Shown here piece by piece: positions 12,801-24,600 of a stretch of 64,000 nt of DNA. Below the pieces are notes generated by a model that worked only from the letters and a program-made list of their open reading frames with translations, was not told the origin of the DNA and ran no database searches. The stretch is from Carallia brachiata. Its lineage: Eukaryota > Streptophyta > Magnoliopsida > Malpighiales > Rhizophoraceae. The translations under genes were made by a program, and so were the position numbers. How positions within the stretch are numbered: the stretch's first letter is position 1; the number at the start of each line of letters is the position of its first letter. The stretch is taken from NCBI GenBank assembly GCA_021464245.1, contig JADCRB010000026.1, forward strand, positions 777,388-841,387. Direction: 5' to 3'.

Positions 12801-15800
12801 AGAGAATTTTACTTGGAGTCTTCTCGCGTTATACAGGTAAAGAAATGTGATGCTAATGTTCTTTGTTGTGCATTTGAGATTCGTTGCGAAGTTAATTTTT
12901 GTAACTATTGTTAAGTATTCAATGGGCATTCTTGAATTGATTTTCCATAAGGTTATGACAGAGTTTTGTGCATTTCTTTGTATTTTCATTGCATTATGTT
13001 GCACAATTAGAATAATGCTTCGTTGAAATATTCAGTGATGGAGAATACAAGGAACTCATGAAAGAGCCAACTTAATTATCAATATACAGAAATTATACTT
13101 GGAGCAGATCTTCTAAAGTGTGCTAGATTTGGAAGCTTGTATTTTCCATGTTTATTCAGATTCAAATCGTTATGTTTCAAGTTTTTAGAAACTGAATCTT
13201 ACTTAAGGGAAAACAGGTTGCAGGTTGCAGCTGAATGAAGCCAGCTATTATTTGTTGAATTAGTAGAGCATATTGATAGGACATATCTTATTCCATAAAT
13301 GGTTTGGCCGACAAGCAGTAAAATATAATTATAAGGATTTTTTTGCAGAAGTTGGCGGCTGCCTATGCTAAGGTGTTTTGCATGTGATTTGTATGTTTAT
13401 GACCATGAACGTTCTGCCTGCACTATGATGTTAAAATGGCTTTTAGGTGGACAGACAGTTAGATGTAATCACCGAAGTGAATTAGATGTTGTGTAGCAGT
13501 TGCCAGCTGCCTATTGTATAGTGTTTTGCACGTGTTGGTGTGTTTATCAGGTCATCAATATTCTGGAAAGCATGGAAGCTCAATTTGGTTAGCATAAAGT
13601 TGTATATCTGTGTTTTCTACTCTCCTTATTCACTCTAGTTGCTTATTCACTCTAGACATTCCTGCTTGTCTTGCGATTAATGTAGTTTCCAATCGAATGC
13701 TCTCTTCCCTGGATGCTGGTGGATCATGTGCTCGAGTCCCAAAATGCAGGTCTTCTTGAAAGTGTTCTTCTGCCATTTGACATCTACAATGATTCGGCCC
13801 AGCAAGCTCTGGTTCTGCTGAGGCAACGCTTCCTCTATGATGAAATCGAGGCTGAGGTATGCAAATTGTGAGCTTTTACTGGGATTAATAAATTTTTTTA
13901 CTTCTTGGAGGCATGGCTTATATGACTTTTAATAATGAAGTTGATGTAAACTTCAAATAACTCGGGCAATTTTGTTGTAAAATAGATGCTGCACCACATG
14001 CACCACTCATTCTGGTCATCCTTTCCTACTCCTTTTCTCCATGAACTAGCTAGTAAATCTCAGCCATAGACAAGCTGTCCTGTCTCTTTATGTGAAGGCT
14101 GTCAAGTGTCAAGTCAATATGGCTTGTGGACCAGAAAGTGAATCTCACTGACTTCAGAAAACTCAAATGCTGCTTACTGGCATTGGCTACACAAACCTGT
14201 CGCATCATTGTCTTGTATAATGTGTCCATTCTGATTTTATGGAATGAGATTTGGTGGTAACTTCTTCTTTCATCAAAAAGACTTTTTGGACAACTATCCG
14301 AGGCACCAAGCTATATCACATTCTCCTTATTCATGAGTGGATAGATGTTTCTGCTGATTGATTTCGATGAAAAGACAAAACATAAGCTAATGTGTGCACT
14401 TGTATATAGATTTATCATCACTGCAATGCTGGTTTCATTACTATGAGATAAAGGATTATTTTCTTTCCTCTTTTTGTACATACTAGTGTTCACTTTCTTG
14501 CTGCATTAACTCATTTTATCAAATCATCTTTGTAGGTGGACCACTGCTTTGATTTATTTGTTTCAAAGCTCTGTGAGATTGTCTTTACATACTATAAAAG
14601 CTGGGCTGCAAGGTTTGCCCCCTCTGCTTTAATATAGTAATATATGGTACTGAGGCTCTGTTGAACTAGACCTTCCTTATATTGTTTGTGTACCAAATTT
14701 TGTAGCGAACTACTTGATCCATCATTCCTATTTTCCTTGGACAATGGAGAGAAATATTCCATCCAGCCAATGAGATTCACTGCACTATTTAAGATGACTA
14801 GAGTCAAGGTAAAAGGATGGTTCTGCATATGATAGTGTAGATGGCTATTTAGACTTGACTTGTGATTGCTGGTGCGTCTTACTTTTGTCTATTTTCCTAC
14901 TTTTGTCTATGGTCCATGATTGCAAAGTACCATGACTTCCTGTCTTCTTGGGAATTGCTACAAACAATCTGAAATTTCATCACTTGAATCCTTTTGTGGT
15001 ATTTTTTACTCTCCCCACTGTATAGTTTCCTTTTATGGAATGTGTCTACATGAGTGTATGTTCCACATAATTGCACTATTTTTCTTCTTTTTTGTGGGCA
15101 TTTATTTTGTGGATGGATCAAATGGCCCATTGAAATGGAGGTTTTTGTTTTTTTTTGGGAATGATTGCATGGATGGAATTCTTTGCATATCAAATTGAAC
15201 CTTCAATACCTTAAAATTGTTGCTATTATGATTAATCTTTCTTTGTGAGTTAGTGCTTTGCTAATTGCTCTTTTTGGCTTCCTTTCATCCTGTGAGGATA
15301 ATGAATTGGATTGTTTCTATGCCCTCAATCAATTTTTGTTTTTCCAGTTACTTGGGAGGTCCATTGATTTAAGAAGCTTGATTGCTGAACGGATGAACAA
15401 AGTTTTCAGAGAAAATCTTGAGTTTCTTTTCGACCGTTTTGAATCGCAGGATCTATGTGCAGTGGTGGTAAGTGAACTATTGTCTCGATTCTTAAATCAC
15501 ATATGTCCTGCTAGGCTGGCATTTGAGAAGGGAAGTGTGTTAATGTGTACTGGATTTCGAAGTTTTGAAGTTTGACAGTCCACGTCTCTGGATTTTGTTG
15601 TTTTATTTGAATTTATCGTAAACAAATTTATAATTTTGGTTTGGTTGCAGGAACTAGAAAAGCTGCTAGATGTTTTAAAGCATGCCCACGAACTGCTTTC
15701 CAAAGATCTTTCAATAGACTCATTCAGTCTCATTTTGAACGAGATGCAAGAAAACATCTCCCTTGTGTCTTTTGCAAGTCGGCTTGCTTCTCAGGTTTGG

Positions 15801-18800
15801 AGAACTATTTTAGATCTTGACTCTCTTCCCCCAGCCCCTTCCCCCCTCCTTGTGTAGCATTTGCATGTGCTCAGTATTTTCAACCAGAGATGTGCAAACT
15901 GGTTCGGTGTTTATCCGTTTTGGGTATTGTTTATTCATTTAATACACATGAAGAGATATATTATTTTTGTATGGACGAAGCAGCAGTATACATTGTCAAT
16001 GTACAGTTAAACTGGCCTTGTTTCTCTGATGCAGTGGAGGGATTAAGATAGAAATAAACGGGCTGATGTACATTCAGAGACATCATATAGGAGCATGTTC
16101 TGTTATTCTTCTTCCTGGATTCATGGCAGTCCTTGTGGAATTTATGATTATGATGATGGGACCTATGAATACTCAAAATATATTGTAGGCTATGGCATGC
16201 CAAACATCAGTTGTGGTGAAAACTGGTTAATTTTGTCATTTACTAATAAATTAATATTCCCATGCTTCACAATGCAGTCATAATAGAACACTTCTCGAGC
16301 CAATCCGGTAGCATTTTGCCATCATCACTGCATTTTTTAAAAGTAGTCTGCTTCTGTTGATTATTTTGTTGTGATAATGATCTTTAGAATTCCATGAACT
16401 TTGTATACAAACCTTAGAGCAAGAGGCTTTTTACTTTTTTGGGCCTAAGGGCCATTATTTTCTCATGGTCTTAGGAAGCAGAATTTCCCATCCTCTATCA
16501 ATATTTGTTAAAATTTTTTATTATGAATACATGAACATTAGCCTGCAGTTTCATCCTTATCCTGTGAATATTGTAAGACGTGTAAAATGGTGTGATTTAT
16601 GCTCTCTCGTACTTGAGCTTTTATGCTTTATACTCTTTTGTACATGAGCTTAGTAACATAATATTAAGACCTTGATGTTCAACCATATGGTTTTTGAATT
16701 AGCTTTTTTTAATTTTCACTCAATCAACATTTTTTTGGCGTCAGATCTGGTCAGAGATGCAAAATGATTTCCTGCCAAACTTTGTCCTTTGCAATACTAC
16801 TCAGCGCTTTGTCCGGTCAACAAGAGTTCCTTCTGCGGCTGTCCAAAAGCCTTCAGTTCCTTATGCCAAACCTAACTTCTATTGTGGTACTCAGGTAAGT
16901 AACTTTAGAGCAATTTCCATCACTTGATTGGATGTGTTGTCACTTGTCAATGTAATTATTGTTCCATAAAATTTATTTTCTCCCCAATACTTTCTGAGCT
17001 GTATGTCCCGATTTTTATGGTCATTCTAGGAGTTGAATTCTGCTCATCAAAGTTTTGCACGTCTTCATAGTGGGTTCTTTGGGATTCCACACATGCTTTC
17101 TATTGTCAGACTTCTGGGATCCAGATCATTGCCCTGGCTTATCCGATCCCTGCTAGACTACATATCAAATAAGGTGTGCCATAAGTTTTGTCTTCAGTTT
17201 TTATTTGATCATGATAAGTTCAGCACCAAGAAATGGTCTATCTATATGTAAGGCATTAGGCAGACTGAATCTCATCTTTATCACATTTAAAAGCTTGGAG
17301 GAAAGTAGCAGTAATGGAGGAAAAAAAAATCTGAATGCATGAAATTTCAATATATTAATTGCTAATACAGCTGATGGCAAAAGAAAACCCTGGGTTGCAA
17401 ATTACTAAGGACTAGATCTTTCTGCCAGTTATTCATATGAGTCGCATTTGTTACTCTAAACATTCTTGGTTACGTAAATACAAGTGTGTAGTTGCATTGC
17501 TAACTGATATTTTTAATTTTCTGCCAAAGATTGATCTATATCCTTTAGCATTTATCAAATCATGGATTTAATTATTTACATATATTTTACAGGTCCTGTA
17601 TGTCTGTCTGAGCCCATTTGGAGTTCTTACATTCTTGTATACTTTGCTCAATATTTGTTGTGCTAATCACATGCCCCTGCATCAATATAAGCATAATAAA
17701 TGGTCAAAAAATTTATCTTGCATACATCAAGTTTTCATTGGGAAAATTTAATTTGAGATTTATACTGATGTATTACATGCTGGCTGTCTCAGTTAACTGC
17801 ACTTGAGCCAATGATCATGGGATTGCAAGACGCATTACCTAAATCTATTGGTCTGCTTTCTTTCGATGGGGGTGTCACAGGTATATGGTTGAGATTATAT
17901 GGATAAAGTATGCATGTATGTGTATTTATGAGGGCATAAATTCATGTTCTGTCTAAATGTCGAAATGCAAAAGCAGGTGTCACAAAATTGTGCATTAGTT
18001 GGGGATTCATGAGTGGTAGTTTGTGCATGTATTTTTGGTGTTCATGGTAAGGCGGTGAAGTCGGCATGTGAATGAATGACTTTATAGGAACTCTAAGTTA
18101 ATGTGGTATGTTATGACAAAAACCTGAAATGCTGAAGTGATCAGTTTGGTATATATGATTCGCGTATTTTTTTTTTTTTTCTGAGAGCTGATTCCTGTAT
18201 TTAGCTTTGCAAAAAAGATCTGGGCACAGACTTGTCAGTAAGGCCATATATGCAAACGAATTTGAGCACTGATTTATGGGGGAAGTGATTTGTGCTTCAC
18301 CACTGCCTGTTCATCTCTCTCTCTCTCTCTCTCTGCTGTCTCTAGCCTCTGCTCTATAGATTCTCTTTTATTTCTGCAGAATCCTTTCAATGTCAAATTT
18401 TGTTGTGTTCTTCTACTCCTCTCTGTTAAATGTTGCTCACTCTTCTGCGCATTCCAGAGCAAACTTGAATGTTATATGACATAGTTATGTTGAAGCTTAG
18501 TGTGCCACTGTGTGGGCCAAAAAAAAAAAAAAATCAACTGACTGCTCAGGGAGATGTGTTGGTGAGAGCTTTGTCAGGCAAAGAAAATCCGTGAGCAATT
18601 TGTGTGGTTGTCCCAATTTTATTTCTCGCACAGCAACTTTCTTGTGTGCACGAGCGTCCTTGGTTTTGGTCTGATGTAATATTTCAATCCTTTTGGTGTT
18701 CTTTATTTTCTTTCTAACAAATTCCTGTGTGCTGTACTGCCGTTGATTTTCTGTGCATGGCAATTTTTATTGTCTAATGAAATCATTACTCATTCTATGT

Positions 18801-21800
18801 TGTTGGACACTGTGCATGGATCTTAGGGTGTGTTTGTTTGCAGTAAAATATTTGACAGGAAAAAATTTTCGTCATTTTCCGGCGTTTGTTTTATATAAAA
18901 TATTTTACAACGGAAAATTTGGGGAAAATTTTGAGATTTCCAGAGAAAACAACTTACGCTTTTTTCTGAACTAAATTTATTTTCTGGGAAAAATACAAAG
19001 TGTGCTTTAAGTGAGTGATAAGGAAAATCTTTATTTTAATTGCAAATATTTTCTTCTACAAATATTTTACAAAAGCAAGTTGTTTTCCAGCAAACAAACG
19101 GACCCTTACCCTGTGTCTGTGTGTGCAAAAAGGAGCAAGACTTCTGTATCTTTCTCTGCTGCTTTTATGCTTAATTTTTTTGTGGACAGGTTGTATGAGG
19201 CTTGTTAAAGAAAATCTTAACTGGGGTACAAAGTCGGAGCTCAAAGCAGAGGTTCTTAGAGGAATAAAGGAGATTGGCAGTGTTCTATATTGGATGGGGC
19301 TTCTTGACATTGTATTGGTTAGTATCTTGAAATTCTTCCTGTATCAAGTACAAAGTGTAAAGATTTATAGAAGTATAGACCCAATAACTTAAACGGATAA
19401 CAACAGGGAAGAAGTAAGCAATATTAAATGGGTTTTTTGGACACCGCATCTTACTTAAAACCTTAAGACTTAGGTTATGAGTCTTCTAACTACACTTATA
19501 TATTTGATTTACTTCTTCCTTTCCTTTCCAATACGAGACTTTTATATTTTATACTTCAACACTCCCCCTCACGCTATAGCCCAACTCACCTGGATGGGAC
19601 CAGCTCACTTGAGCTGGAAGTGTGAATAACAAACGAAAGTCCAACTCACCTGAGTTGGAGTCAGCTCACTTGAGCTGGCTCTAGTTCACCATTAAATATG
19701 AGGGGTAACAACATTCGGACTCTGATACCATGTAAACATTTGTAGAAGCATAGGCCCAATAACTTAAACGGATAACAACAGGGAAGAAGCAAACAATATT
19801 AAATGGGTTTTTTTGGACACCACATTTTACCTAAAACCTTAAGGTTTAGGTTATGGGTCTTCTAACTACACTTATATATTGATTTACTTCTTCATTTCTT
19901 TCCAATATGAGACTTCTATATTTTATACTTGAACACAAAGTAATGAATATTTTCTCATCGACTTAATAAGTATAAATTGCTTATCTAGTGGCCAAATTAC
20001 ATTAACTTTGGATCAGACTATGTCAATGCTGTGCACACAAACTTGGTGCTAGCTCATCTAATTGATCTCCTACGTCATTTGAAGGCTATTTTTCTGGATA
20101 CTTTCTCATAGTTGCAGATTTCATGTTGGACAGAGGGAAGTTGATACTGTGCATTTCATGCAAACAGCCCCTTGGTTGGGCTTGATTCCTAGTCCAGATG
20201 GGCAAATATCACATTCTCAGGGTGATGGCGACAGTCCCATTGTCAGTCTTTTTAAATCAGCTACTGCTGCAGTCGTGTCTAACCCTGGGTGTCCACATCC
20301 AACATCCTATTACACAATGTCAAAACAGGCAGAAGCTGCAGGTACATGACTTTCAGATCATTTAGTCGCCTTTGTTGCAGCGCTGGTTGACCAACTTTAC
20401 AAAGGCAGGGTGGATTAGTTATATGATTATAAAATATACTATGCTGACCATAATTGTTTATAGACTGTGTGATATAACATGTGTAATAGTCTTCAATTTT
20501 GGGTCTGTTTACTCTTTATTTCTCACAAGTCCTCACAATTGCCAATAATGACTAACAAATGCATGGGCATTACATTTTCTTGGTAATGAGGGATGGAGAA
20601 CTCATCCTAAATCCTGAAGTAGACTGTGAAATGAATTTGATAGAATATTGACTTTGAGGCAGTTGAGGGTTGATTGTGAAGAAAATCGATAAATGGCGCC
20701 AAGGGTTGAATGGTGGATGAATGATGAACCGATATAAAGTATTAGGAATGGTGATTGCAAGAGTCTGACCATATATGTGAGTCTTTTATGGATTTAGGTT
20801 GTTATAGTTGTCTTGGATAATTCGCATATGACTTCCCGAAGATTGTGAGAATGTGTTCATCTGATTATTCATTGTATTTTGTTGGTTTCTTAGAATGATG
20901 TTAGCATCTTAATTTCAGATGTTCCATGAAAAAAGAAAGGATATTAGCCCCTGAAAAAATTATGGAGTGTTCTTCGGTGAATGGATTAGAACAGAAGGTT
21001 CTAGAATCCACATAGCCTTATATCTAATCAATTTTCAGCATTCTTATTTTTTCTTCTTTCTATTGAATCTGGAGACGCAATTGTCTTTCACTACAAAAAT
21101 TCTAATAGAAAAGGGATTCATCTGCTAGCTAGAAGAACAAATTAAGAACAAACAATCTGTTATTTTCGTGAAATGGAGAAACGATTCAATGGATTTGTGG
21201 CAGATTCATCCATGTTCACAACAGTGCCTAGTTACAGAAGTTGACAGGCAAGTTTTTTCACAGAATATGTATGGCCACCAGTAGTGAGGAAGCATTCCAC
21301 AATTGAGCAATATCTCTGCTGTTACCAAGGATAATATTTTTAGCCGCTGCTCTGTTTACCATCTTCGCGTTTCCATTTCTAGATACTAATTTTAAAAGAT
21401 TTTGGTGTTCTCCAATTATTGCAGATCTTCTGTACAAAGCTAGCATGAATACTGGTAGCGTGCTGGAATATGCCCTTGCTTTTACTAGTGCTGCATTGGA
21501 CAAATATTGCAGTAAATGGAGTGCTGCTCCGAAGACAGGGTTCATTGACATAACAAATCGAAGGATTTCTATCGAATTTACAGTGGCCTTCTAATTGTAA
21601 GGATTGCACTCGTATGATAACTTGGTTTTTTGTTAGTTATTTGAGTTACAATTGCATTTGGTCTATGTCGTCTATTGCTCGTAATTTTGGAGAAAATCCG
21701 AGTTTTATTTGTCGCCCAACTCTTCCAACATTACGTTTATCAACGGAACTTACTCTCATATTGACAGTTTTATCGTTATTTACCAAATGTGCTTCTGACC

Positions 21801-23455
21801 AAGGTAGTATCAGCTCCAAAGTTATGTTATTGTTTAACATATTGTAGAGTCAACATTAGCTGCTAATTTGCTTCATCACTGGTGAACTTCTTTCTAAGTA
21901 ATGCACTTCATCAATACTTAAGTAGTTCTAAGAAACCCCTTGGGGAAGTCCTTTATTTTAGTGCTCTTCCCTGAATGGACCTAGCTATCTCTTCCTCTTG
22001 CATTACGTTGAGTGGCCATTTCAGATGGTGAGGTGGCCTGAACCCAAGTAATCTTAGTATGCGACCTGCAATTAAGGGAAAACTGTAAGGTTTGAAGGTT
22101 TTTAGTATTGATTAGGAGCTGACTGCAGTTGCCATCTGTATCTGCCGGTTTGCGTTGAAGCAATCGATGAATTTCTTAAATTAATTATTGCATTTTCCTC
22201 AATGTCATCAGGCTACCACAATGTCAACCAACCTTGGATTTTGCCACTCATTTTGCCACAGAAGCTTGCATGTCTATGTTTCTTTTTTCCTTCTATGATG
22301 GCCTATCTTTGATCATAGGGATACCTGGAGGATTCAGTTCAGATGACCCCAAGCACTCATGAATTGCAGGGTGACTCAGTTGCTTGGGGTGGTTGCACCA
22401 TAATATACTTGCTTGGGCAGCAGCTGCATTTTGAGCTCTTTAATTTTTCATATCAAGTCCTAAATGTTGCTGAGGTGGAGGCTGGTTCATTCACGCAAAT
22501 GCTCAAGGTACAGAATTGTTGTCCGCATATTAAGAAACTATTATCTTTTGTTCAAGTGACAGTGTTGCTGTCTATATTGAATACCTCGTATCTATTTAGT
22601 TTTCCTTCTGCTTGTCTCATCATGCATGCTTTCTGTGGACGGTGACTGGTATTATTTTCTTTAAGTTTCCATGATGTGCTGCATTTTATTACAGCCAGTT
22701 TTGTTGAAAGCTCAAACGTTAGAGGGGCATAGTTTTTATCCAGCAATCTTGGTAGGTGCATTTAATGGTGTCCAAACACCTTATTAAGCATTGAGAACAT
22801 GTCTGCGTCCACGTGTAGCTGGCGTTTACAAGGCTCAGCAAGGTTTGAGGTTCATGTTATAGAGTTGGGCCTGTTAGTCTGACCAGAAGCATGTCCTTGA
22901 CTGCTTCAAGACTTTTAACTGTCAAATACTTCAGACATACATGATCAGGAGGACTTGGATCTCAAGCTGAGTAACATTTCATTTTCTTCCCCATTGGATT
23001 AATGGGGTTTGAGATGCGTATAAAATAATGTTTTGATGCGTAAAATTATGATGGTTTATAAGATCTAAATGTACGAATAGCATGTTTTACAATCCTATAT
23101 TTTTCTGCGCCCCAAAGTTATGTAGATTTTCAATGTGGTTCATTGTCTTCTATTGTATAGAACACCAAGTGCGCTTAGAATGCTCACTTTCAACTCAATG
23201 CTCGCCTTCTTGTTTTCTTATATAACTGTTTTGCTTATGGTTGTGTTTTCTTTTGTGAAGGGATGGGAAACCTTATTAGAAGCAATGAAGAAAGCAAGAA
23301 GGTTAAACAATCATGTTTTTTCCATGTTAAAGGCGCGTTGCCCTCTCGAAGACAAGACGGCTTGTGCAATCAAGCAAAGTGGTGCCCCTCTGTACCGGAT
23401 CAAGTTCGAGAACACTGTTTCTGCATTCGAAACGCTGCCTCAGAAAGGCAATTGA
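854..23455 (+). CDS. PIR: PIROGI (PIR/SRA1, CYFIP-type) subunit of the SCAR/WAVE complex; 5' part outside window
   Basis: Product: plant homologue of CYFIP/PIR121, the Rac/ROP-binding subunit of the SCAR/WAVE complex that activates ARP2/3 actin nucleation in the cytoplasm. Exons placed by phase and GT-AG sites: 854-923, 1090-1154, 1707-1902, 2057-2208, 2320-2413, 2566-2778, 3020-3231, 4351-4492, 6317-6485, 12760-12836, 13686-13856, 14536-14612, 14706-14808, 15348-15467, 15651-15794, 16745-16894, 17030-17173, 17793-17880, 19190-19317, 20134-20341, 21425-21596, 22319-22507, 23261-23455 (TGA). Recognisable stretches are [45 protein letters not shown] and [20 protein letters not shown]. The first roughly 190 residues of the usual 1280 lie upstream. 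The order assumes only one copy of the duplicated block is used. Exon 21425-21596 has a one-base deletion, and a 57-nt exon at 22695-22751 is possible. Identification is by recalled similarity to Arabidopsis PIR and is strong across all exons; the exact ends of a few exons are inferred. Confidence 0.93.
1920..6874 (+). repeat. Copy 1 of a 4.96-kb direct duplication inside PIR
   Basis: This block holds six PIR exons (2057-2208, 2320-2413, 2566-2778, 3020-3231, 4351-4492, 6317-6485) and their introns. It matches 6878-11841 almost base for base. The visible differences are a few 1-4 bp indels, for example around 2990, 3530, 3940 and 6098, and scattered substitutions; the exons look identical. 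The copy ends directly at an N (6875). Confidence 0.97.
2209..2319 (+). other. AT-AC minor-spliceosome (U12-type) intron, copy 1
   Basis: The intron begins with ATATCCTTTC, the U12-type 5' splice-site consensus. It ends in AC, and a branch-point-like CCTTAAC lies at 2304-2310, about 10 nt before the AC. With these ends the flanking exons join in frame to read DYQRHYLIV, matching the conserved PIR sequence (EYQRHYLIV in Arabidopsis as I recall it). No GT-AG pair nearby gives this product. Confidence 0.88.
6875..6875. other. Assembly gap base (N) at the duplication junction
   Basis: A single N sits exactly between the two copies of the duplicated PIR block. This is the pattern expected when two allelic or overlapping contigs are joined end to end. 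Confidence 0.95.
6878..11841 (+). repeat. Copy 2 of the 4.96-kb direct duplication inside PIR
   Basis: Repeated exons lie at 7015-7166, 7278-7371, 7524-7736, 7977-8188, 9315-9456 and 11283-11451. The block starts just after the N at 6875 and runs without a break into the unique sequence that leads to the next PIR exon at 12760. Splicing copy 1 to copy 2 would join a phase-1 exon end (6485) to a phase-0 exon start (7015) and read GAA TGA, a stop. Both copies therefore cannot be used in one functional mRNA. Confidence 0.97.
7167..7277 (+). other. AT-AC minor-spliceosome (U12-type) intron, copy 2
   Basis: This is the repeat of the AT-AC intron in the second copy of the duplicated block, with the same 5' splice site, branch-point motif and AC end. 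Confidence 0.88.
12019..12619 (-). mobile_element. TRIM (terminal-repeat retrotransposon in miniature), antisense in a PIR intron
   Basis: Two direct repeats of about 200 bp (12019-12221 and 12414 to about 12619) flank an internal part of roughly 190 bp. Reading the - strand, the right repeat is followed by TGATATCAGAGCC (12401-12413), the initiator-Met tRNA primer-binding site. A purine-rich tract lies before the left repeat (complement of 12222-12233). There is no coding capacity. The outer end is eroded; the hexamer GAGCTA occurs at 12015-12020 and 12609-12614 and may be a remnant of a target-site duplication. The internal part carries a small repeat of CCCAACTCACTTGGGCTGG. Confidence 0.85.
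18316..18336. repeat. (CT)n microsatellite
   Basis: A short CT dinucleotide run lies in the PIR intron that also holds the Tourist-like MITE. Confidence 0.85.
18826..19105. mobile_element. Tourist/PIF-Harbinger-type MITE in a PIR intron
   Basis: The inverted termini are GGGTGTGTTTGTTTG (18826-18840) and CAAACAAACGGACCC (19091-19105). They are flanked by the trinucleotide TTA on both sides (18823-18825, 19106-19108), the TWA target preference of PIF/Harbinger elements. The element is 280 bp, AT-rich and non-coding, and ends about 85 bp before exon 19190. Confidence 0.8.
19356..19935 (-). mobile_element. Complete TRIM with 5-bp target duplication, antisense in a PIR intron
   Basis: The terminal repeats are 19356-19561 (206 bp) and 19731-19935 (205 bp), with TG...CA ends. 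The internal region is 169 bp. On the - strand the primer-binding site TGGTATCAGAGTCC is the complement of 19717-19730, and the polypurine tract is the complement of 19562-19574. The element is flanked by CAAAG at 19351-19355 and 19936-19940. It is the same family as the copy at 12019-12619. It sits in the intron between exons 19190-19317 and 20134-20341. Confidence 0.93.
21425..21596 (+). other. PIR: PIR exon carrying a one-base deletion
   Basis: The exon reads in frame through KTGFIDIT and then loses one base near 21555-21557, which gives a TAA at 21592-21594. One frame over, the conserved text [11 protein letters not shown] continues to the GT donor at 21597. Restoring one base makes the exon end in phase 0, which is what the next exon (22319, GYLED...) needs. 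As written, the change would remove roughly the last 100 residues. It may be a sequencing error or a real allele. Confidence 0.85.
22695..22751 (+). other. PIR: Possible extra 57-nt PIR exon
   Basis: A 57-nt open stretch is bounded by ACAG and GTAGGT, in phase 0 with both neighbours. It would add 19 residues in the variable linker just before [15 protein letters not shown] do not recognise the peptide, and the equivalent linker in Arabidopsis differs. It could be a cryptic or alternative exon, or a chance match. Confidence 0.3.
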
Positions 23456-24600
23456 ACAAGTGCCATTGTCTCCTCAACTTTTTGCTTTTCTCTTATGAGG
23501 TACTGTCAACACATTCAACATCATGAGCTTGTAGTTGAAGAATATGATGAATTTCTAGGCTAGAGAATGTTATGAAACTGCTGTATATTCTCTCTGCTGA
23601 AAGCACTTGCCTCTCATTGCTGTTATAGGGATAGAAATCGCTCTATATATGAAAATATCTCTGGTGTCTTGACATCTGTTTCAGCCTTAACTTCACGTCC
23701 ATGCCCCTCCCCTCTTCATCTTCTTTCCCTTTTTGTAACTCCCTCGGAGCTCGCAAATGCATCCACATTCAAGTAGGAGGAGCCATGGCAGTGTGGACGC
23801 TTGAAGTCTAAGAAAAAAAGTGTGCCCCCAGAGAATATTTTTACCGGTAAAAAGAAATACCTTTAACAATTATTCTATCCTCTAAGTTCAACAGAAAATA
23901 TTATTCTTAAGTTATTAGCTTGCATAGCCCAGTTGGTCTCCGAGCATTATGCTCAGGTCGGAGATGGAGGATGGAGCCCCCGCCCCCTATTGAACCGAGA
24001 AAAAGAAAGAAAATATTTTTTGGTTGTTAGATAGGTAGCTTTCGTGGTTTCTTAACCAATGAATGAAGTTTTTTCTTTTTTGGTTGTTATTGTTATAATT
24101 TCAATATTACGTTGTGTAATTTCATCTGATACATCGTATATTATGATTAGGAATCATTTATGTTGAATTATCTGTTGTATATTTTGTCTGATATATCATA
24201 TAGTGACAACTATGTAACAGTTATTTAACATGACTGCCACCTAATTGTGTCAAAAAAAAAAAAAAAAAAGGCAAATATTTTCTGTGTGACTTCGTCCGAT
24301 CTGTGAAACACAAAATCTAGCCAGAGATAATTTGCTTCACCGGTACATTGAAAGACGCAGCCACACCGGGCACGAGCAGAATATTACTTCCGAAAAGTAA
24401 AAATGTGATCAGTCGAGTTGGACTTGTGACGACCATACGAGGAGTAAGTAAACGCAGACTGTGAATTTTTGTTAAGGAGCAATGAACACTGTAACTGATG
24501 ATCAAAGGGACAAATCCAAGAATTGAATCAAGGATGGTAAGATTTAATCCAACCTAAATGATTTAACTGACTTAATGAAATTAGAGTCATTGAAATTATG
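23456..24600. other. PIR 3' region and intergenic sequence
   Basis: The stretch runs from the PIR stop into AT-rich intergenic DNA. No clear AATAAA was seen in the first 350 bases. A tRNA-like A-box lies at 23925-23937 and a run of A at about 24253-24269. No coding potential was recognised. Confidence 0.6.
23921..24016 (+). mobile_element. tRNA-related (SINE-like) sequence
   Basis: TAGCCCAGTTGGT at 23925-23937 is a near-perfect RNA polymerase III A-box. A B-box-like GATGGAGCCCC follows about 45 bases later, and an A-rich stretch comes after that. It is too short and irregular to be a functional tRNA. Confidence 0.4.

Noticed and set aside
23921..24000. A functional tRNA gene
   Set aside because: The A-box is good but no cloverleaf with anticodon and acceptor stems can be drawn; a SINE-like relic fits better.
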